Of a stretch of 64,000 nt of DNA, positions 36,128 to 49,900 are shown piece after piece. The DNA lies in contig NC_133103.1 of NCBI RefSeq assembly GCF_022965805.1, positions 34,319,281 to 34,383,280 of the forward strand, given 5' to 3'. How positions within the stretch are numbered: position 1 is the first letter of the stretch; each line of letters starts with the position of its first letter. This DNA is from Primulina eburnea. Its lineage: Eukaryota > Streptophyta > Magnoliopsida > Lamiales > Gesneriaceae. The translations under genes and the position numbers were made by a program. The notes beneath the pieces are model-generated. The model did not search any database. It was not told the DNA's origin and worked only from the letters and a program-made list of their open reading frames with translations.

Positions 36128-39100
36128 TTGGCACAAAATTGTTGTTTTATACTACTTGTCATCCTCAAACGGATGGACAAACTGAAGTTGTCAATAGAAC
36201 TTTGGGAACACTTTTGCATGCTATTCTTAAAAAGATCTTGCATTGACATTTCTATGGACTTTATTTTGGGGTTGCCTAGGACTAAGAAGGGGAGGGGTTC
36301 TATTTTTGTTGTTGTGTATAGATTCTCTAAGATGGCACATTTTATAGATTGTCATAAAACCGATGATGCTTCAAACAATGTGGATTTGTTCTTTAGAGAA
36401 GTCGATAGGTTGCATGGCATGCCTAGGACTATTGTTTCTGATCGCGATGTTAAATTCTTGAGTTACTTTTGGAGGACTTTATGGGCTAAACTTGGCACAA
36501 AATTGTTGTTTTCTACTACTTGTCATCCTCAAACGGATGGACAAACTGAAGTTGTCAATAGAACTTTGAGAACACTTTTGCGTGCTATTCTTAAAAAGAA
36601 CATGGATTGACATTTCTATGGACTTTATTTTGGGGTTGCCTAGGACTAAGAAGGGGAGGGATTCTATTTTTGTTGTTGTGGATAGATTCTCTAAGATGGC
36701 ACATTTTATAGCTTGATATAAAACCGATGATGCTTCAAACATTGCGGATTTTTTCTTTAGAGAAGTCGTTAGGTTGCATGGCATGCCTAGGACTATTGTT
36801 TTTGGTCGCGATGTTAAATTCTTGAGTTACTTTTGGAAGACTTTATGGGCTAAAATTGGCACAAAATTGTTGTTTTCTACTACTTGTCATCCTCAAACGG
36901 ATGGACAAACTGAAGTTTTCAATAGAACTTTGGGAACACTTTTGCGTGCTATTCTTAAAAAGAACTTGGATTGACATTTCGATGGACTTTATTTTGGGGT
37001 TGCCGAGGAATAAGAAGGGGAGTGATTCTATTTTTTGTTTTTGTGGATAGATTCTCTAAGATAGCACATTTTATAGCTTGTCATAAAACCGATGATGTTT
37101 CAAACATTGCGGATTTGTTCTTTAGAGAAGTCGTTAGGTTGCATGGCATGTCTAGGACTATTGTTTCTGGTCGCGATGTTAAATTCTTGAGTTACTTTTC
37201 GAAGACTTTATGGGCTAAACTTGGCACAAAATTGTTGTTTTCTACTACTTGTCATCCTCAAACGGATGGAGAAACTGAAGTTGTCAATAGTACTTTGAAA
37301 ACACTTTTGCGTGCTATTCTTAAAAAGAACATGGATTGACATTTCTATGGACTTTATTTTGGGGTTTACTAGGACTAAGAAGGGGAGGGATTCTATTTTT
37401 GTTGTTGTGGATAGATTCTCTAAGATGGCACATTTTATAGCTTCTCATAAAACCGATGATGCTTCAAACATGGCGGATTTGTTCTTTAGAGAAGTCGCTA
37501 GGTTGCATGGAATGCCTAGGACTATTGTTTCTGGTCGCGATGTTAAATTCTTGAGTTACTTTTGGAATACTTTATGGGCTAAACTTGGCACAAAATTGTT
37601 GTTTTCTACTACTTGTCATCCTCAAACGGATGGACAAACTGAAGTTGTCAATAGAACTTTGGGAACACTTTTGCGTGTTATTCTTAAAAAGAACTTGGAT
37701 TGACATTTCTATGGACTTTATTTTGGGGTTGCCTATTACTAAGAAGGGGATGGATTCTATTTTTGTTGTTGTGGATAGATTCTCTAAGATGGCACATTTT
37801 ATAGCTTTTCATAAAATCGATGAAGCTTCAAACATTGCGGATTTTTCTTTAGAGAAGTCGTTAGGTTGCATGGCATGCCTAGGACTATTGTTTCTGGTCG
37901 CGATTTTAAATTTTTAAGTTACTTTTGGAATACTTTATGGGCTAAACTTGGCACAAAATTGTTGTTTTCTACTACTTGTCATCCTCAAACAGATGGACAA
38001 ACTGAAGTTGTCAATAGAACTTTGGGAACACTTTTGCGTGCTATTCTTAAAAAGAACTTGGATTGACATTTCTATGGACTTTATTTTTGGGTTGCCTACG
38101 ACTAAGAAGGGGATGGATTCTATTTTTGTTGTTGTGGATAGATTCTCTAAGATGACACATTTTATAGCTTGTTATAAAACCGATGATGCTTCAAACATTG
38201 CGGATTTGTTCTTTAGAGAAGTCGCTAGGTTGCATGGAATGCCTAGGACTATTGTTTCTGGTCGCGATGTTAAATTCTTGAGTTACTTTTGGAATACTTT
38301 ATGGGCTAAACTTGGCACAAAATTGTTGTTTTCTACTACTTGTCATTCTCAAACGGATGGACAAACTGAAGTTGTCAATAGAACTTTGGGAACACTTTTG
38401 CGTGCTATTCTTAAAAAGAACTTGGATTGACATTTCGATGGACTTTATTTTGGGGTTGCCTAGGACTAAGAAGGGGAGGGATTCTATTTTTGTTGTTGTG
38501 GATAGATTCTCTAAGATGGCACATTTTATAGCTTGTTATAAAACCGATGATGCTTCAAACATTGCGGATTTTTTCTTTAGAGAAGTCGTTAGGTTGCAGG
38601 GCATGCCTAGGACTATTGTTTCTGGTCGCGAAGTTAAATTTTTGAGTTACTTTTGGAAGACTTTAAGGGCTAATCTTGGCACAAAATTGTTGTTTTCTAC
38701 TACTTGTCATCCTCAAACGGATGGACAAACTGAAGTTGTCAATAGAACTTTGGGAACACTTTTGCGTGCTATTCTTAAAAAGAACTTGGATTGACATTTC
38801 TATGGACTTTATTTTGGGGTTGCCTAGGACTAAGAAGAGGAGGGATACTATTTTTGTTGTTGTGGAAAGATTCTCTAAGATGGCACATTTTATAGCTTGT
38901 CATAAAACCGAAGAAGCTTCAAACATTGCGGATTTGTTCTTTAGAGAAGTCGCTAGGTTGCATGGAATGCCTAGGACTATTGTTTATGGTCGCGATGTTA
39001 AATTCTTGAGTTACTTTTGGAATACTTTATGGACTAAACTTGGCACAAAATTGTTGTTTTCTACTACTTGTCATCCTCAAACGGATGGACAAACAGAAGT

Positions 39101-40131
39101 TGTCAATAGAACTTTGGGAACACTTTTGCGTGCTATTCTTAAAAAGAACTTGGATTGACATTTCGATGGACTTTATTTTGGGGTTGCCGAGGACTAAGAA
39201 GGGGAGTGATTCTATTTTTGTTTTTGTGGATAGATTCTCTAGGATGACACATTTTATAGCTTGTCATAAAACCGATGATGCTTCAAACATTGCGGATTTG
39301 TTCTTTAGAGAAGTCGCTAGGTTGCATGGAATGCCTAGGACTATTGTTTCTGGTCGCGATGTTAAATTCTTGAGTTACTTTTAGAATACTTTATGGGCTA
39401 AACTTGGCACAAAATTGTTGTTTTCTTCTACTTGTCATCCTCAAACGGATGGACAAACTGAAGTTATCAATAGAACTTTGGGAACACTTTTGCGTGCTAT
39501 TCTTAAAAAGAACTTGGATTGACATTTCTATGGACTTTATTTTGGGGTTGCCTAGGACTAAGAAGGAGATGGATTATATTTTTGTTGTTGTGGATAGATT
39601 CTCTAAGATGACACATTTTATAGCTTGTTATAAAACCGATGATGCTTCAAACATTGCGGATTTGTTCTTTAGAGAAGTCGCTAGGTTGCATGGAATGCCT
39701 AGGACTATTGTTTCTGGTCGCGATGTTAAATTCTTGAGTTACTTTTGGAATACTTTATGGGCTAAACTTGGCACAAAATTGTTGTTTTCTACTACTTGTC
39801 ATTCTCAAACGGATAGACAAACTGAAGTTGTAAATAGAACTTTGGGAACACTTTTGCGTGCTATTCTTAAAAAGAACTTGGATTGACATTTCTATGGACT
39901 TTATTTTGGGGTTGCCTAGGACTAAGAAGGGGAGGGATTCTATTTTTGTTGTTGTGGATAGATTCTCTAAGATTGCACATTTTATAGCTTGTCATAAAAC
40001 CGATGATGCTTCAAACATTGTGGATTTGTTCTTTAGAGAAGTCGCTAGGTTGCATGGAATGCCTAGGACTATGGTTCTCGGTCGCGATGTTAAATTCTTG
40101 AGTTACTTTTGGAATACTTTATGGGCTAAAC
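36128..40131 (+). repeat. Older higher-order repeat unit in block 4 (11 monomers, 4004 bp)
   Basis: The monomer ending AAGATCTTGCATTGAC and followed by GGGGAGGGGTTC and ATAGATTGTCATAAAACC recurs exactly 11 x 364 bp later with the same private variants. A second marker, GATTTTTCTTTAGAG with a one-base loss, occurs near 37847 and 41485, ten monomers apart, so the unit has since been rearranged. Confidence 0.55.
36254..36617 (+). pseudogene. Satellite monomer retaining all three DDE positions (second example)
   Basis: Codon 2 is GAC, codon 63 is GAT (36440-36442) and codon 99 is GAA. It is the same junction subtype as 29703-30066. The related copy 11 monomers later (near 40258) has GGT at this codon, so the change or its reversal spread through exchange. 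Confidence 0.8.
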
Positions 40132-41720
40132 TTGGCACAAAATTGTTGTTTTCTACTACTTGTCATCCTCAAACGGATGGACAAACTGAAGTTGTCAATA
40201 GAACTTTGGGAACACTTTTGCGTGCTATTCTTAAAAAGATCTTGCTTTGACATTTCTATGGACTTTATTTTGGGGTTGCCTAGGACTAAGAAGGGGAGGG
40301 GTTCTATTTTTGTTGTTGTGGATAGATTCTCTAAGATGGCACATTTTATAGATTGTCATAAAACCGATGATGCTTCAAACAATGCGGATTTGTTCTTTAG
40401 AGAAGTCGCTAGGTTGCATGGAATGCCTAGGACTATTGTTTCTGGTCGCGATGTTAAATCCTTGAGTTACTTTTGGAGGACTTTATGGGCTAAACTTGGC
40501 ACAAAATTGTTGTTTTCTACTACTTGTCATCCTCAAACGGATGGACAAACTGAAGTTGTCAATAGAACTTTGAGAACACTTTTGCGTGCTATTCTTAAAA
40601 AGAACTTGGATTGACATTTCGATGGACTTTATTTTGGGGTTGCCGAGGAATAAGAAGGGGAGTGATTCTATTTTTGTTTTTGTGGATAGATTCTCTAAGA
40701 TAGCATATTTTATAGCTTGTCATAAAACCGATGATGCTTCAAACATTGCGGATTTGTTCTTTAGAGAAGTCGTTACGTTGCATGGCATGCCTAGGACTAT
40801 TGTTTCTGGTCGCGATGTTAAATTCTTGAGTTACTTTTCGAAGACTTTATGGGCTAAACTTGACACAAAATTGTTGTTTTCTACTACTTGTCATCCTCAA
40901 ACGGATGGACAAACTGAAGTTGTCAATAGAACTTTGGGAACACTTTTGCGTGCTATTCTTAAAAAGAACATGGATTGACATTTCTAAGGACTTTATTTTG
41001 GGGTTTCCTAGGACTAAGAAGGGGAGGGATTCTATTTTTGTTGTTGTGGATAGATTCTCTAAGATGGCACATTTTATAGCTTGTCATAAAACCGATGATG
41101 CTTCAAACATGGCGGATTTGTTCTTTAGAGAAGTCGCTAGGTTGCATGGAATGCCTAGGACTATTGTTTCTGGTCGCGATGTTAAATTCTTGAGTTACTT
41201 TTGGAATACTTTATGGGCTAAACTTGGCACAAAATTGTTGTTTTCTACTACTTGTCATCCTCAAACGGATGGACAAACTGAAGTTGTCAATAGAACTTTG
41301 GGAACACTTTTGCGTGCTATTCTTAAAAAGAACTTGGATTGACATTTCTATGGACTTTATTTTGGGGTTGCCTAGTACTAAGAAGGGGATGGATTCTATT
41401 TTTGTTGTTGTGGATAGATTCTCTAAGATGGCACATTTTATAGCTTGTCATAAAATCGATGATGCTTCAAACATTGCGGATTTTTCTTTAGAGAAGTCGT
41501 TAGGTTGCATGGCATGCCTAGGACTATTGTTTCTGGTCGCGATGTTAAATTTTTGAGTTACTTTTGGAATACTTTATGGGCTAAACTTGGCACAAAATTA
41601 TTGTTTTCTACTACTTGTCATCCTCAAACGGATGGACAAACTGAAGTTGTCAATAGAACTTTGGGAACACTTTTGCGTGCTATTCTTAAAAAGAACTTGG
41701 ATTGACATTTCTATGGACTT

Positions 41721-41725
41721 TATTT
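41721..41725. repeat. Target-site duplication TATTT, left copy
   Basis: TATTT is repeated at 43795-43799. The empty monomer site is ACTTTATTTTGGGG. Confidence 0.9.
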
Positions 41726-43027
41726 TGTTAGAGTAGGTGCACGTCGAGCCAAGTGTTGGCCGACTGTTCACGATGAAACTCTTTGAATTAAACGATCTTT
41801 ATTTTAATAATATTTGAATTTATTAATTTGGAGCATCTTTATCTTTATACCCATGCGAGTTGCATAGATAAAGTCCTTGAATATACAAATAGTAGAAAGA
41901 ATATGAGATGCTCATATGATGGGTATCATGAAACTCATATTTGTAATACTGTATATTCTAAACGGTTCCTAGTCGATTCAGCCGCCACTAAGAAGGATAT
42001 AGGCCGCTCGAGTTAGAGACTAGTATCTGCGATGTGAGTACCATGTTTCATTGGTAGGGGACATTGTGATGTCCGAGCATGCAGATAGGTGCTCCTTGTA
42101 GAGTGCACTGAACAACCCTCTATAAAGGACTTTCCAAGTGGTTCTCACTTATCGAGTGAAAAAGTCCTAGTTTATGGTTGTACACCATTAGTCCTTATGA
42201 CCCGGGACAACATTGAGACTCTATGTGCTAGCGTTTCACTTTGACTTGTTTACCGACTCTTATGGGGTCATCAGGTGGCAAGGTTGGGTGTTACGGCGAA
42301 ACACATAGGAGTCGATGCATTGTAGCCGGGGATTCACCGCTTACCTACGGGTATGGATATCCTATGTGTTTTTCATGTATGTGTGGGTTGAAATCTCTGA
42401 TCAGAGTATGGTGGTAATTGTGAAAGGGGTTTCTTAGATTACACCATCGATGCAACCACAACATGACACATAGTATCGATTCATTGACAACTCTCGATAA
42501 ACCAATAGTTGTCGAATCGGTCGGGATATATGAGTTGAAGGGACCGTACTGTACGCTAACCATAATTGAATGGTTCTTGCAGGCACTATCATGTGATACC
42601 TAGGGAATCACGTAAGCGATGCTGCTAGGCGTTTAACGTGATTGGTTGGGTACTATCAGACTTGAATTCTGACGTTCTTACTATCAAGGAGTTGATAAGT
42701 AAGAATGGAGCAATTGGGGTATGCTCGAATAAGGACATGTTTAGTCCGAATCACATAGAGATGTGAACCCACGGCTAGTTGTATCAATGAACCATTGAGG
42801 GCCACACAAGTACTGGCTTTGTAAATCCCGATGAGAAGTAAAATAGTTCAATGTGTTGAACAGCTTATAAATGTGTTTATAAGCGTAAAGAAAAATAGAA
42901 GTATGACTTCTAAGAGAGAAATATATATTTTAATTTATGGAAGTGTTCCTAAGATTAAAATTAGGCCAAGTAAATAATGTAGTTGAAAATTGTGATTTTC
43001 ATAAACATTATTGTGGACTAAATTAAA

Positions 43028-43107
43028 TTAATTCAAGTGTTGAATTAATTAAACACTAGTGGACCTAGTAGAGTCCAAATAATTAAAAATAATTCAAGTG
43101 TTGAATT
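43028..43107 (+). repeat. Repeated quasi-palindrome AATTCAAGTGTTGAATT in LTR-E
   Basis: The 17-mer occurs in 43028-43048 and again at 43091-43107, in an AT-rich stretch upstream of the TATA box. A related TTCAAGTGTTGAA is at 43457-43469. Confidence 0.5.
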
Positions 43108-43253
43108 AATAATATTGAGTCTTGTAGAGCTCAATTAAAATAATTATTTAACTAGTGGGACTTGAATAAATTCAAGTAGTATTTAATTAATCTCAAATAT
43201 ATTTGAGATAATTAAAATTTAGTCCATGGTTTTTAATGTGTTAAAAACCATAT

Positions 43254-43260
43254 TATAAAT
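43254..43260 (+). promoter_or_regulatory. TATA box of LTR-E
   Basis: TATAAAT in CATATTATAAATACATG, followed by a leader-like pyrimidine-rich region. Assigned by sequence and position only. Confidence 0.5.
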
Positions 43261-46200
43261 ACATGACATGCTAGGGTTTGCATGCTTGGGAGGTGAAGAG
43301 ACTTTGAATACTTTTTAATAAAATAATACATGGCATGGGGATCAACTTTTTCACTTTTCCCACACCCAAGTCTAGACTTCACTCCCTCATTCCACTCTAC
43401 CTCTTGGACGAAAATTCTTGTCAAAATTCTCTGCATTTTTCTTCTTGTTTTGTTCTTCAAGTGTTGAAGAATAAAAATCATTCTCATTGAAAAATCTTCT
43501 AGTTTTTCTAGTGCAAAACTAGAAGGGGTTTACCTAGCTTGTGGTGGGCCTTATTTTGAAGGAAAGGAGGAGGTGCTTGTAGACTTGTCTTCCATTTGAA
43601 GAGCTTTGTTGTTCACAACAAAGTTGGTGCCATTCATCAATCCTTTGTGATTGATAGGTAAAACTTCTAAACATCCTATGTATGTTTTATTTTGTAAATA
43701 TTGCACTAAACCATGGTGGCCGAAATATTGAGCTTTAAAATTTAAATTTTTTACTTCCGTTGCGCTTCTTGCCACCGTAACCGGTCCGCTTTCATATTTT
43801 GGGGTTGCCTAGGACTGAGAAGGGGAGGGATTCTATTTTTGTTGTTGTGGATAGATTCTCTAAGATGACACATTTTATAACTTGTTACAAAACCGATGAT
43901 ACTTCAAACATTGCGGATTTGTTCTTTAGAGAAGTCGCTAGGTTGCATGGAATGCCTAGGACTATTGTTTCTGGTCGCGATGTTAAATTCTTGAGTTACT
44001 TTTGGAATACTTTATGGGCTAAACTTGACACAAAATTGTTGTTTTCTACTACTTGTCATCCTCAAACGGATGGACAAACTGAAGTTGTCAATAGAACTTT
44101 GGGAACACTTTTGCGTGCTATTCTTAAAAAGAACTTGGATTGACATTTCGATGGACTTTATTTTGGGGTTGCCTAGGACTAAGAAGGGGAGGGATTCTAT
44201 TTTTGTTGTTGTGGATAGATTCTCTAAGATGGCACATTTTATAGCTTGTTATAAAACCGATGATGCTTCAAACATTGCGGATTTTTTCTTTAGAGAAGTC
44301 GTTAGGTTGCATGGCATGCCTAGGACTATTGTTTCTGGTCGCGATGTTAAATTTTTGAGTTACTTTTGGAAGACTTTATGGGCTAAACTTGGCACAAAAT
44401 TGTTGTTTTCTACTACTTGTCATCCTCAAACGGATGGACAAACTGAAGTTGTCAATAGAACTTTGAGAACACTTTTGCGTGCTATTCTTAAAAAGAACTT
44501 GGATTGACATTTCTATAGAATTTATTTTGGGGTTGCCTAGGACTAAGAAGAGGAGGGATACTATTTTTGTTGTTGTGGAAAGATTCTCTAAGATGGCACA
44601 TTTTATAGCTTGTCATAAAACCGAAGAAGCTTCAAACATTGCGGATTTGTTCTTTAGAGAAGTCGCTAGGTTGCATGGAATGCCTAGGACTATTGTTTCT
44701 GGTCGCGATGTTAAATTCTTGAGTTACTTTTGGAATACTTTATGGGCTAAACTTGGCACAAAAATGTTGTTTTCTACTACTTGTCATCCTCAAACGGATG
44801 GACAAACTGAAGTTTTCAATAGAACTTTGGGAACACTTTTGCGTGCTATTCTTAAAAAGAACTTGGATTGACATTTCGATGGACTTTATTTTGGGGTTGT
44901 CGAGGAATAAGAAGGGGAGTGATTCTATTTTTGTTTTTGTGGATAGATTCTCTAAGATGGCACATTTTATAGCTTGTCATAAAACCGATGATGCTTCAAA
45001 CATTTCGGATTTGTTCTTTAGAGAAGTCGTTGGGTTGCATGGCATGCCTAGGACTATTGTTTCTGGTCGCGATGTTAAATTCTTGAGTTACTTTTCGAAG
45101 AATTTATGGGCTAAACTTGGCACAAAATAGTTGTTTTCTACTACTTGTCATCCTCAAACGGATGGACAAACTGAAATTGTCAATAGAAATTTGAAAACAC
45201 TTTTGCGTGCTATTCTTAAAAAGAACTTGGATTGACATTTCTATGGACTTTATTTTGGGGTTGCCTATGACTAAGAAGGGGAGGGATTCTATTTTTGTTG
45301 TTGTGGATAGATTCTCTAAGAAGGCACATTTTATAGCTTGTCATAAAACCGATGATGCTTCAAACATTGCGGATTTTTTCTTTAGAGAAGTCGTTAGGTT
45401 GCATGGCATGCCTAGGACTATTGTTTCTGGTCGCGATGTTAAATTTTTGAGTTACTTTTGGAATACTTTATGGGCTAAACTTGGCACAAAATTGTTGTTT
45501 TCTACTACTTGTCATCCTCAAACGGATGGACAAACTGAAGTTGTCAATAGAACTTTGAGAACACTTTTGCGTGCTATTCTTAAAAAGAAATTGGATTGAC
45601 ATTTCTATGGACTTTATTTTGGGGTTGCCTAGGACTAAGAAGGGGATGGATTCTATTTTTTGTTGTTGTGGATAGATTCTCTAAGATGACACATTTTATA
45701 GCTTGTTATAAAACCGATGATGCTTCAAACATTGCGGATTTGTTCTTTATAGAAGTCGCTAGGTTGCATGGAATGCCTAGGACTATTGTTTTTGGTCGCG
45801 ATGTTAAATTCTTGAGTTACTTTTGGAATACTTTATGGGCTAAACTTGGCACAAAATTGTTGTTTTCTACTACTTGTCATCCTCAAACGGATGGACAAAC
45901 TGAAGTTGTCAATAGAACTTTGGGAACACTTTTGCGTGCTATTCTTAAAAAGAACTTGGATTGACATTTCGATGGACTTTATTTTGGGGTTGCCTAGGAC
46001 TAAGAAGGGGAGGGATTCTATTTTTGTTGTTGTGGATAGATTCTCTAAGATGGCACATTTTATAGCTTGTTATAAAACCGATGATGCTTCAAACATTGCG
46101 GATTTTTTCTTTAGAGAAGTCGTTAGGTTGCATGGCATGCCTAGGACTATTTTTTCTGGTCGCGATGTTAAATTTTTGAGTTACTTTTGGAATACTTTAT

Positions 46201-46937
46201 GGGCTAAACTTGGCTCAAAATTGTTGTTTTCTACTACTTGTCATCCTCAAACGGATGGACAAACTGAAGTTGTCAATAGAACTTTGAGAACACTTTTGCG
46301 TGCTATTCTTAAAAAGAACTTGGATTGACATTTCTATGGACTTTATTTTGGGGTTTCCTAGGACTAAGAAAGGGAGGGATTCTATTTTTGTTGTTGTGGA
46401 TAGATTCTCTAAGATGGCACATTTTATAGCTTGTCATAAAACCGATGATGCTTCAAACATGGCGGATTTGTTCTTTAGAGAAGTCGCAAGGTTGCATGGA
46501 ATGCCTAGGACTATTGTTTCTGGTCGCGATGTTAAATTCTTGAGTTACTTTTGGAAGACTTTATGGGCTAAACTTGGTACAAAATTGTTGTTTTCTACTA
46601 CTTGTCATCCTCAAACGGATGGACAAACTGAAGTTTTCAATAGAACTTTGGGAACACTTTTGCGTGCTATTCTTAAAAAGAACTTGGATTGACATTTTGA
46701 TGGACTTTATTTTGGGGTTGCCGAGGAATAAGAAGGGGAGTGATTCTATTTTTGTTTTTGTGGATAGATTCTCTAAGATAGCACATTTTATAGCTTGTCA
46801 TAAAACCGATGATGCCTCAAACATTGCGGATTTGTTCTTTAGAGAAGTCGTTAGGTTGCATGGCATGCCTAGGACTATTGTTTCTATTCGCGATGTTAAA
46901 TTCTTGAGTTACTTTTCAAAGACTTTATGGGCTAAAC

Positions 46938-49900
46938 TTGGCACAAAATTGTTGTTTTCTACTACTTGTCATCCTCAAACGGATGGACAAACTGAAGTTA
47001 TCAATAGAACTTTGGGAACACTTTTGCGTGCTATTCTTAAAAAGAACATGGATTGACATTTCTATGGACTTTATTTTGGGGTTTCCTAGGACTAAGAAGG
47101 GGAGGGATTCTATTTTTGTTGTTGTGGATAGATTCTCTAAGATGGCACATTTTATAGCTTGTCATAAAACCGATGATGCTTCAAACATGGCGGATTTGTT
47201 CTTTAGAGAAGTCGCTAGGTTGCATGGAATGCCTAGGACTATTGTTTCTGGTCGCGATGTTAAATTCTTTAGTTACTTTTGGAATACTTTATGGGCTAAA
47301 CTTGGCACAAAATTGTTATTTTCTACTACTTGTCATCCTCAAACGGATGGACAAACTGAAGTTGTCAATAGAACTTTGGGAACACTTTTGCGTGCTATTC
47401 TTAAAAAGAACTTGGATTGACATTTCTATGGACTTTATTTTGGGGTTTCCTAGGACTAAGAAGGGGAGGGATTCTATTTTCGTTGTTGTGGATAGATTCT
47501 CTAAGATGGCACATTTTATAGCTTGTCATAAAACCGATGATGCTTCAAACATGGCGGATTTGTTCTTTAGAGAAGTCGCAAGGTTGCATGGCATGCCTAG
47601 GACTATTTTTTCTGGTCGCGATGTTAAATTTTTGAGTTACTTTTGGAATACTTTATGGGCTAAACTTGGCACAAAATTGTTGTTTTCTACTACTTGTCAT
47701 CCTCAAACGGATGGACAAACTGAAGTTGTCAATAGAACTTTGAGAACACTTTTGCGTGCTATTCTTAAAAAGAACTTGGATTGACATTTCTATGGACTTT
47801 ATTTTGGGGTTTCCTAGGACTAAGAAGGGGAGGGATTCTTTTTTTGTTGTTGTGGATAGATTCTCTAAGATGGCACATTTTATAGCTTGTCATAAAACCG
47901 ATGATGCTTCAAACATGGCGGATTTGTTCTTTAGAGAAGTCGCAAGGTTGCATGGAATGCCTAGGACTATTGTTTCTGGTCGCGATGTTAAATTCTTGAG
48001 TTACTTTTGGAAGACTTTATGGGCTAAACTTGGTACAAAATTGTTGTTTTCTACTACTTGTCATCCTCAAACGGATGGACAAACTGAAGTTTTCAATAGA
48101 ACTTTGGGAACACTTTTGCGTGCTATTCTTAAAAAGAACTTGGATTGACATTTTGATGGACTTTATTTTGGGGTTGCCGAGGAATAAAAAGGGGAGTGAT
48201 TCTATTTTTGTTTTTGTGGATAGATTCTCTAAGATAGCACATTTTATAGCTTGTCATAAAACCGATGATGCCTCAAACATTGCGGATTTATTCTTTAGAG
48301 AAGTCGTTAGGTTGCATGGCATGCCTAGGACTATTGTTTCTGGTCGTGATGTTAAATTCTTGAGTTACTTTTCGAAGACTTTATGGGCTAAACTTGGCAC
48401 AAAATTGTTGTTTTCTACTACTTGTCATCCTCAAACGGATGGACAAACTGAAGTTGTCAATAGAACTTTGAGAACACTTTTGCGTGCTATTCTTAAAAAG
48501 AACTTGGATTGACATTTCTATGGACTTTATTTTGGGGTTTCCTAGGACTAAGAAGGGGAGGGATTCTATTTTTGTTGTTGTGGATAGATTCTCTAAGATG
48601 GCACATTTTATAGCTTGTCATAAAACCGATGATGCTTCAAACATTGCGGATTTGTTCTTTAGAGAAGTCGCTAGGTTGCATGGAATGCCTAGGAATATTG
48701 TTTCTGGTCGCGATGTTAAATTCTTGAGTTACTTTTGGAATACTTTATGGGCTAAACTTGGCACAAAATTGTTGTTTTCTACTACTTGTCATCCTCAAAC
48801 GGATGGACAAACTGAAGTTGTCAATAGAACTTTGGGAACACTTTTGCGTGCTATTCTTAAAAAGAACTTGGATTGACATTTCGATGGACTTTATTTTGGG
48901 GTTGCCTAGGACTAAGAAGGGAGGGATTCTATTTTTGTTGTTGTGGATAGATTCTCTAAGATGGCACATTTTATAGCTTGTTATAAAACCGATGATGCTT
49001 CAAACATTGCGGATTTGTTCTTTATAGAAGTCGCTAGGTTGCATGGAATGCCTAGGACTATTGTTTTTGGTCGCGATGTTAAATTCTTGAGTTACTTTTG
49101 GAATACTTTATGGGCTAAACTTGGCACAAAATTGTTGTTTTCTACTACTTGTCATCCTCAAACGGATGGACAAACTGAAGTTGTCAATAGAACTTTGGGA
49201 ACACTTTTGCGTGCTATTCTTAAAAAGAACTTGGATTGACATTTCGATGGACTTTATTTTGGGGTTGCCTAGGACTAATAAGGGGAGGGATTCTATTTTT
49301 GTTGTTGTGGATAGATTCTCTAAGATGGCACATTTTATAGCTTGTTATAAAACCGATGATGTTTCAAACATTGCGGATTTTTTCTTTAGAGAAGTCGTTA
49401 GGTTGCATGGCATGCCTAGGACTATTTTTTCTGGTCGCGATGTTAAATTTTTGAGTTACTTTTGGAATACTTTATGGGCTAAACTTGGCACAAAATTGTT
49501 GTTTTCTACTACTTGTCATCCTCAAACGGATGGACAAACTGAAGTTGTCAATAGAACTTTGAGAACACTTTTGCTTGCTATTCTTAAAAAGAACTTGGAT
49601 TGACATTTCTATGGACTTTATTTTGGGGTTTCCTAGGACTAAGAAGGGGAGGGATTCTTTTTTTGTTGTTGTGGATAGATTCTCTAAGATGGCACATTTT
49701 ATAGCTTGTCATAAAACCGATGATGCTTCAAACATGGCGGATTTGTTCTTTAGAGAAGTCGCAAGGTTGCATGGAATGCCTAGGACTATTGTTTCTGGTC
49801 GCGATGTTAAATTCTTGAGTTACTTTTGGAAGACTTTATGGGCTAAACTTGGTACAAAATTGTTGTTTTCTACTACTTGTCATCCTCAAACGGATGGACA

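Larger units (their letters stand above)
33525..41725 (+). repeat. Satellite block 4: about 22.5 monomers
   Basis: Continuous with block 3 across the LTR-D insertion (TTCTG overlap) and with block 5 across LTR-E (TATTT overlap). Monomer length is 364 bp apart from a few one-base changes, for example near 33758, 37034, 37847 and 41485. An 11-monomer periodicity is visible: the rare AAGATCTTGC junction subtype occurs at 36231 and 40235, 4004 bp apart. Confidence 0.94.
41726..43794 (+). mobile_element. Solo LTR-E, 2069 bp, different family
   Basis: Ends are TGTTAGAGTAGGTGCACG... and ...GGTCCGCTTTCA, flanked by the 5-bp duplication TATTT in a satellite monomer. It shares nothing obvious with LTRs A-D and F and has no GC-palindrome cassette. 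A TATA box at 43254-43260, about 540 bp from the right end, suggests plus orientation with a long U3. The 42500-42600 stretch (TTCTTGCAGGCACTATCA) resembles LTRs I associate with plant Ty1/copia elements, possibly the SIRE group; this is from memory and uncertain. No convincing open frame is present. Confidence 0.85.

Noticed and set aside
41828..43775. Small open frames in LTR-E
   Set aside because: All are under 90 codons, with no shared frame or domain. Typical of non-coding LTR DNA.
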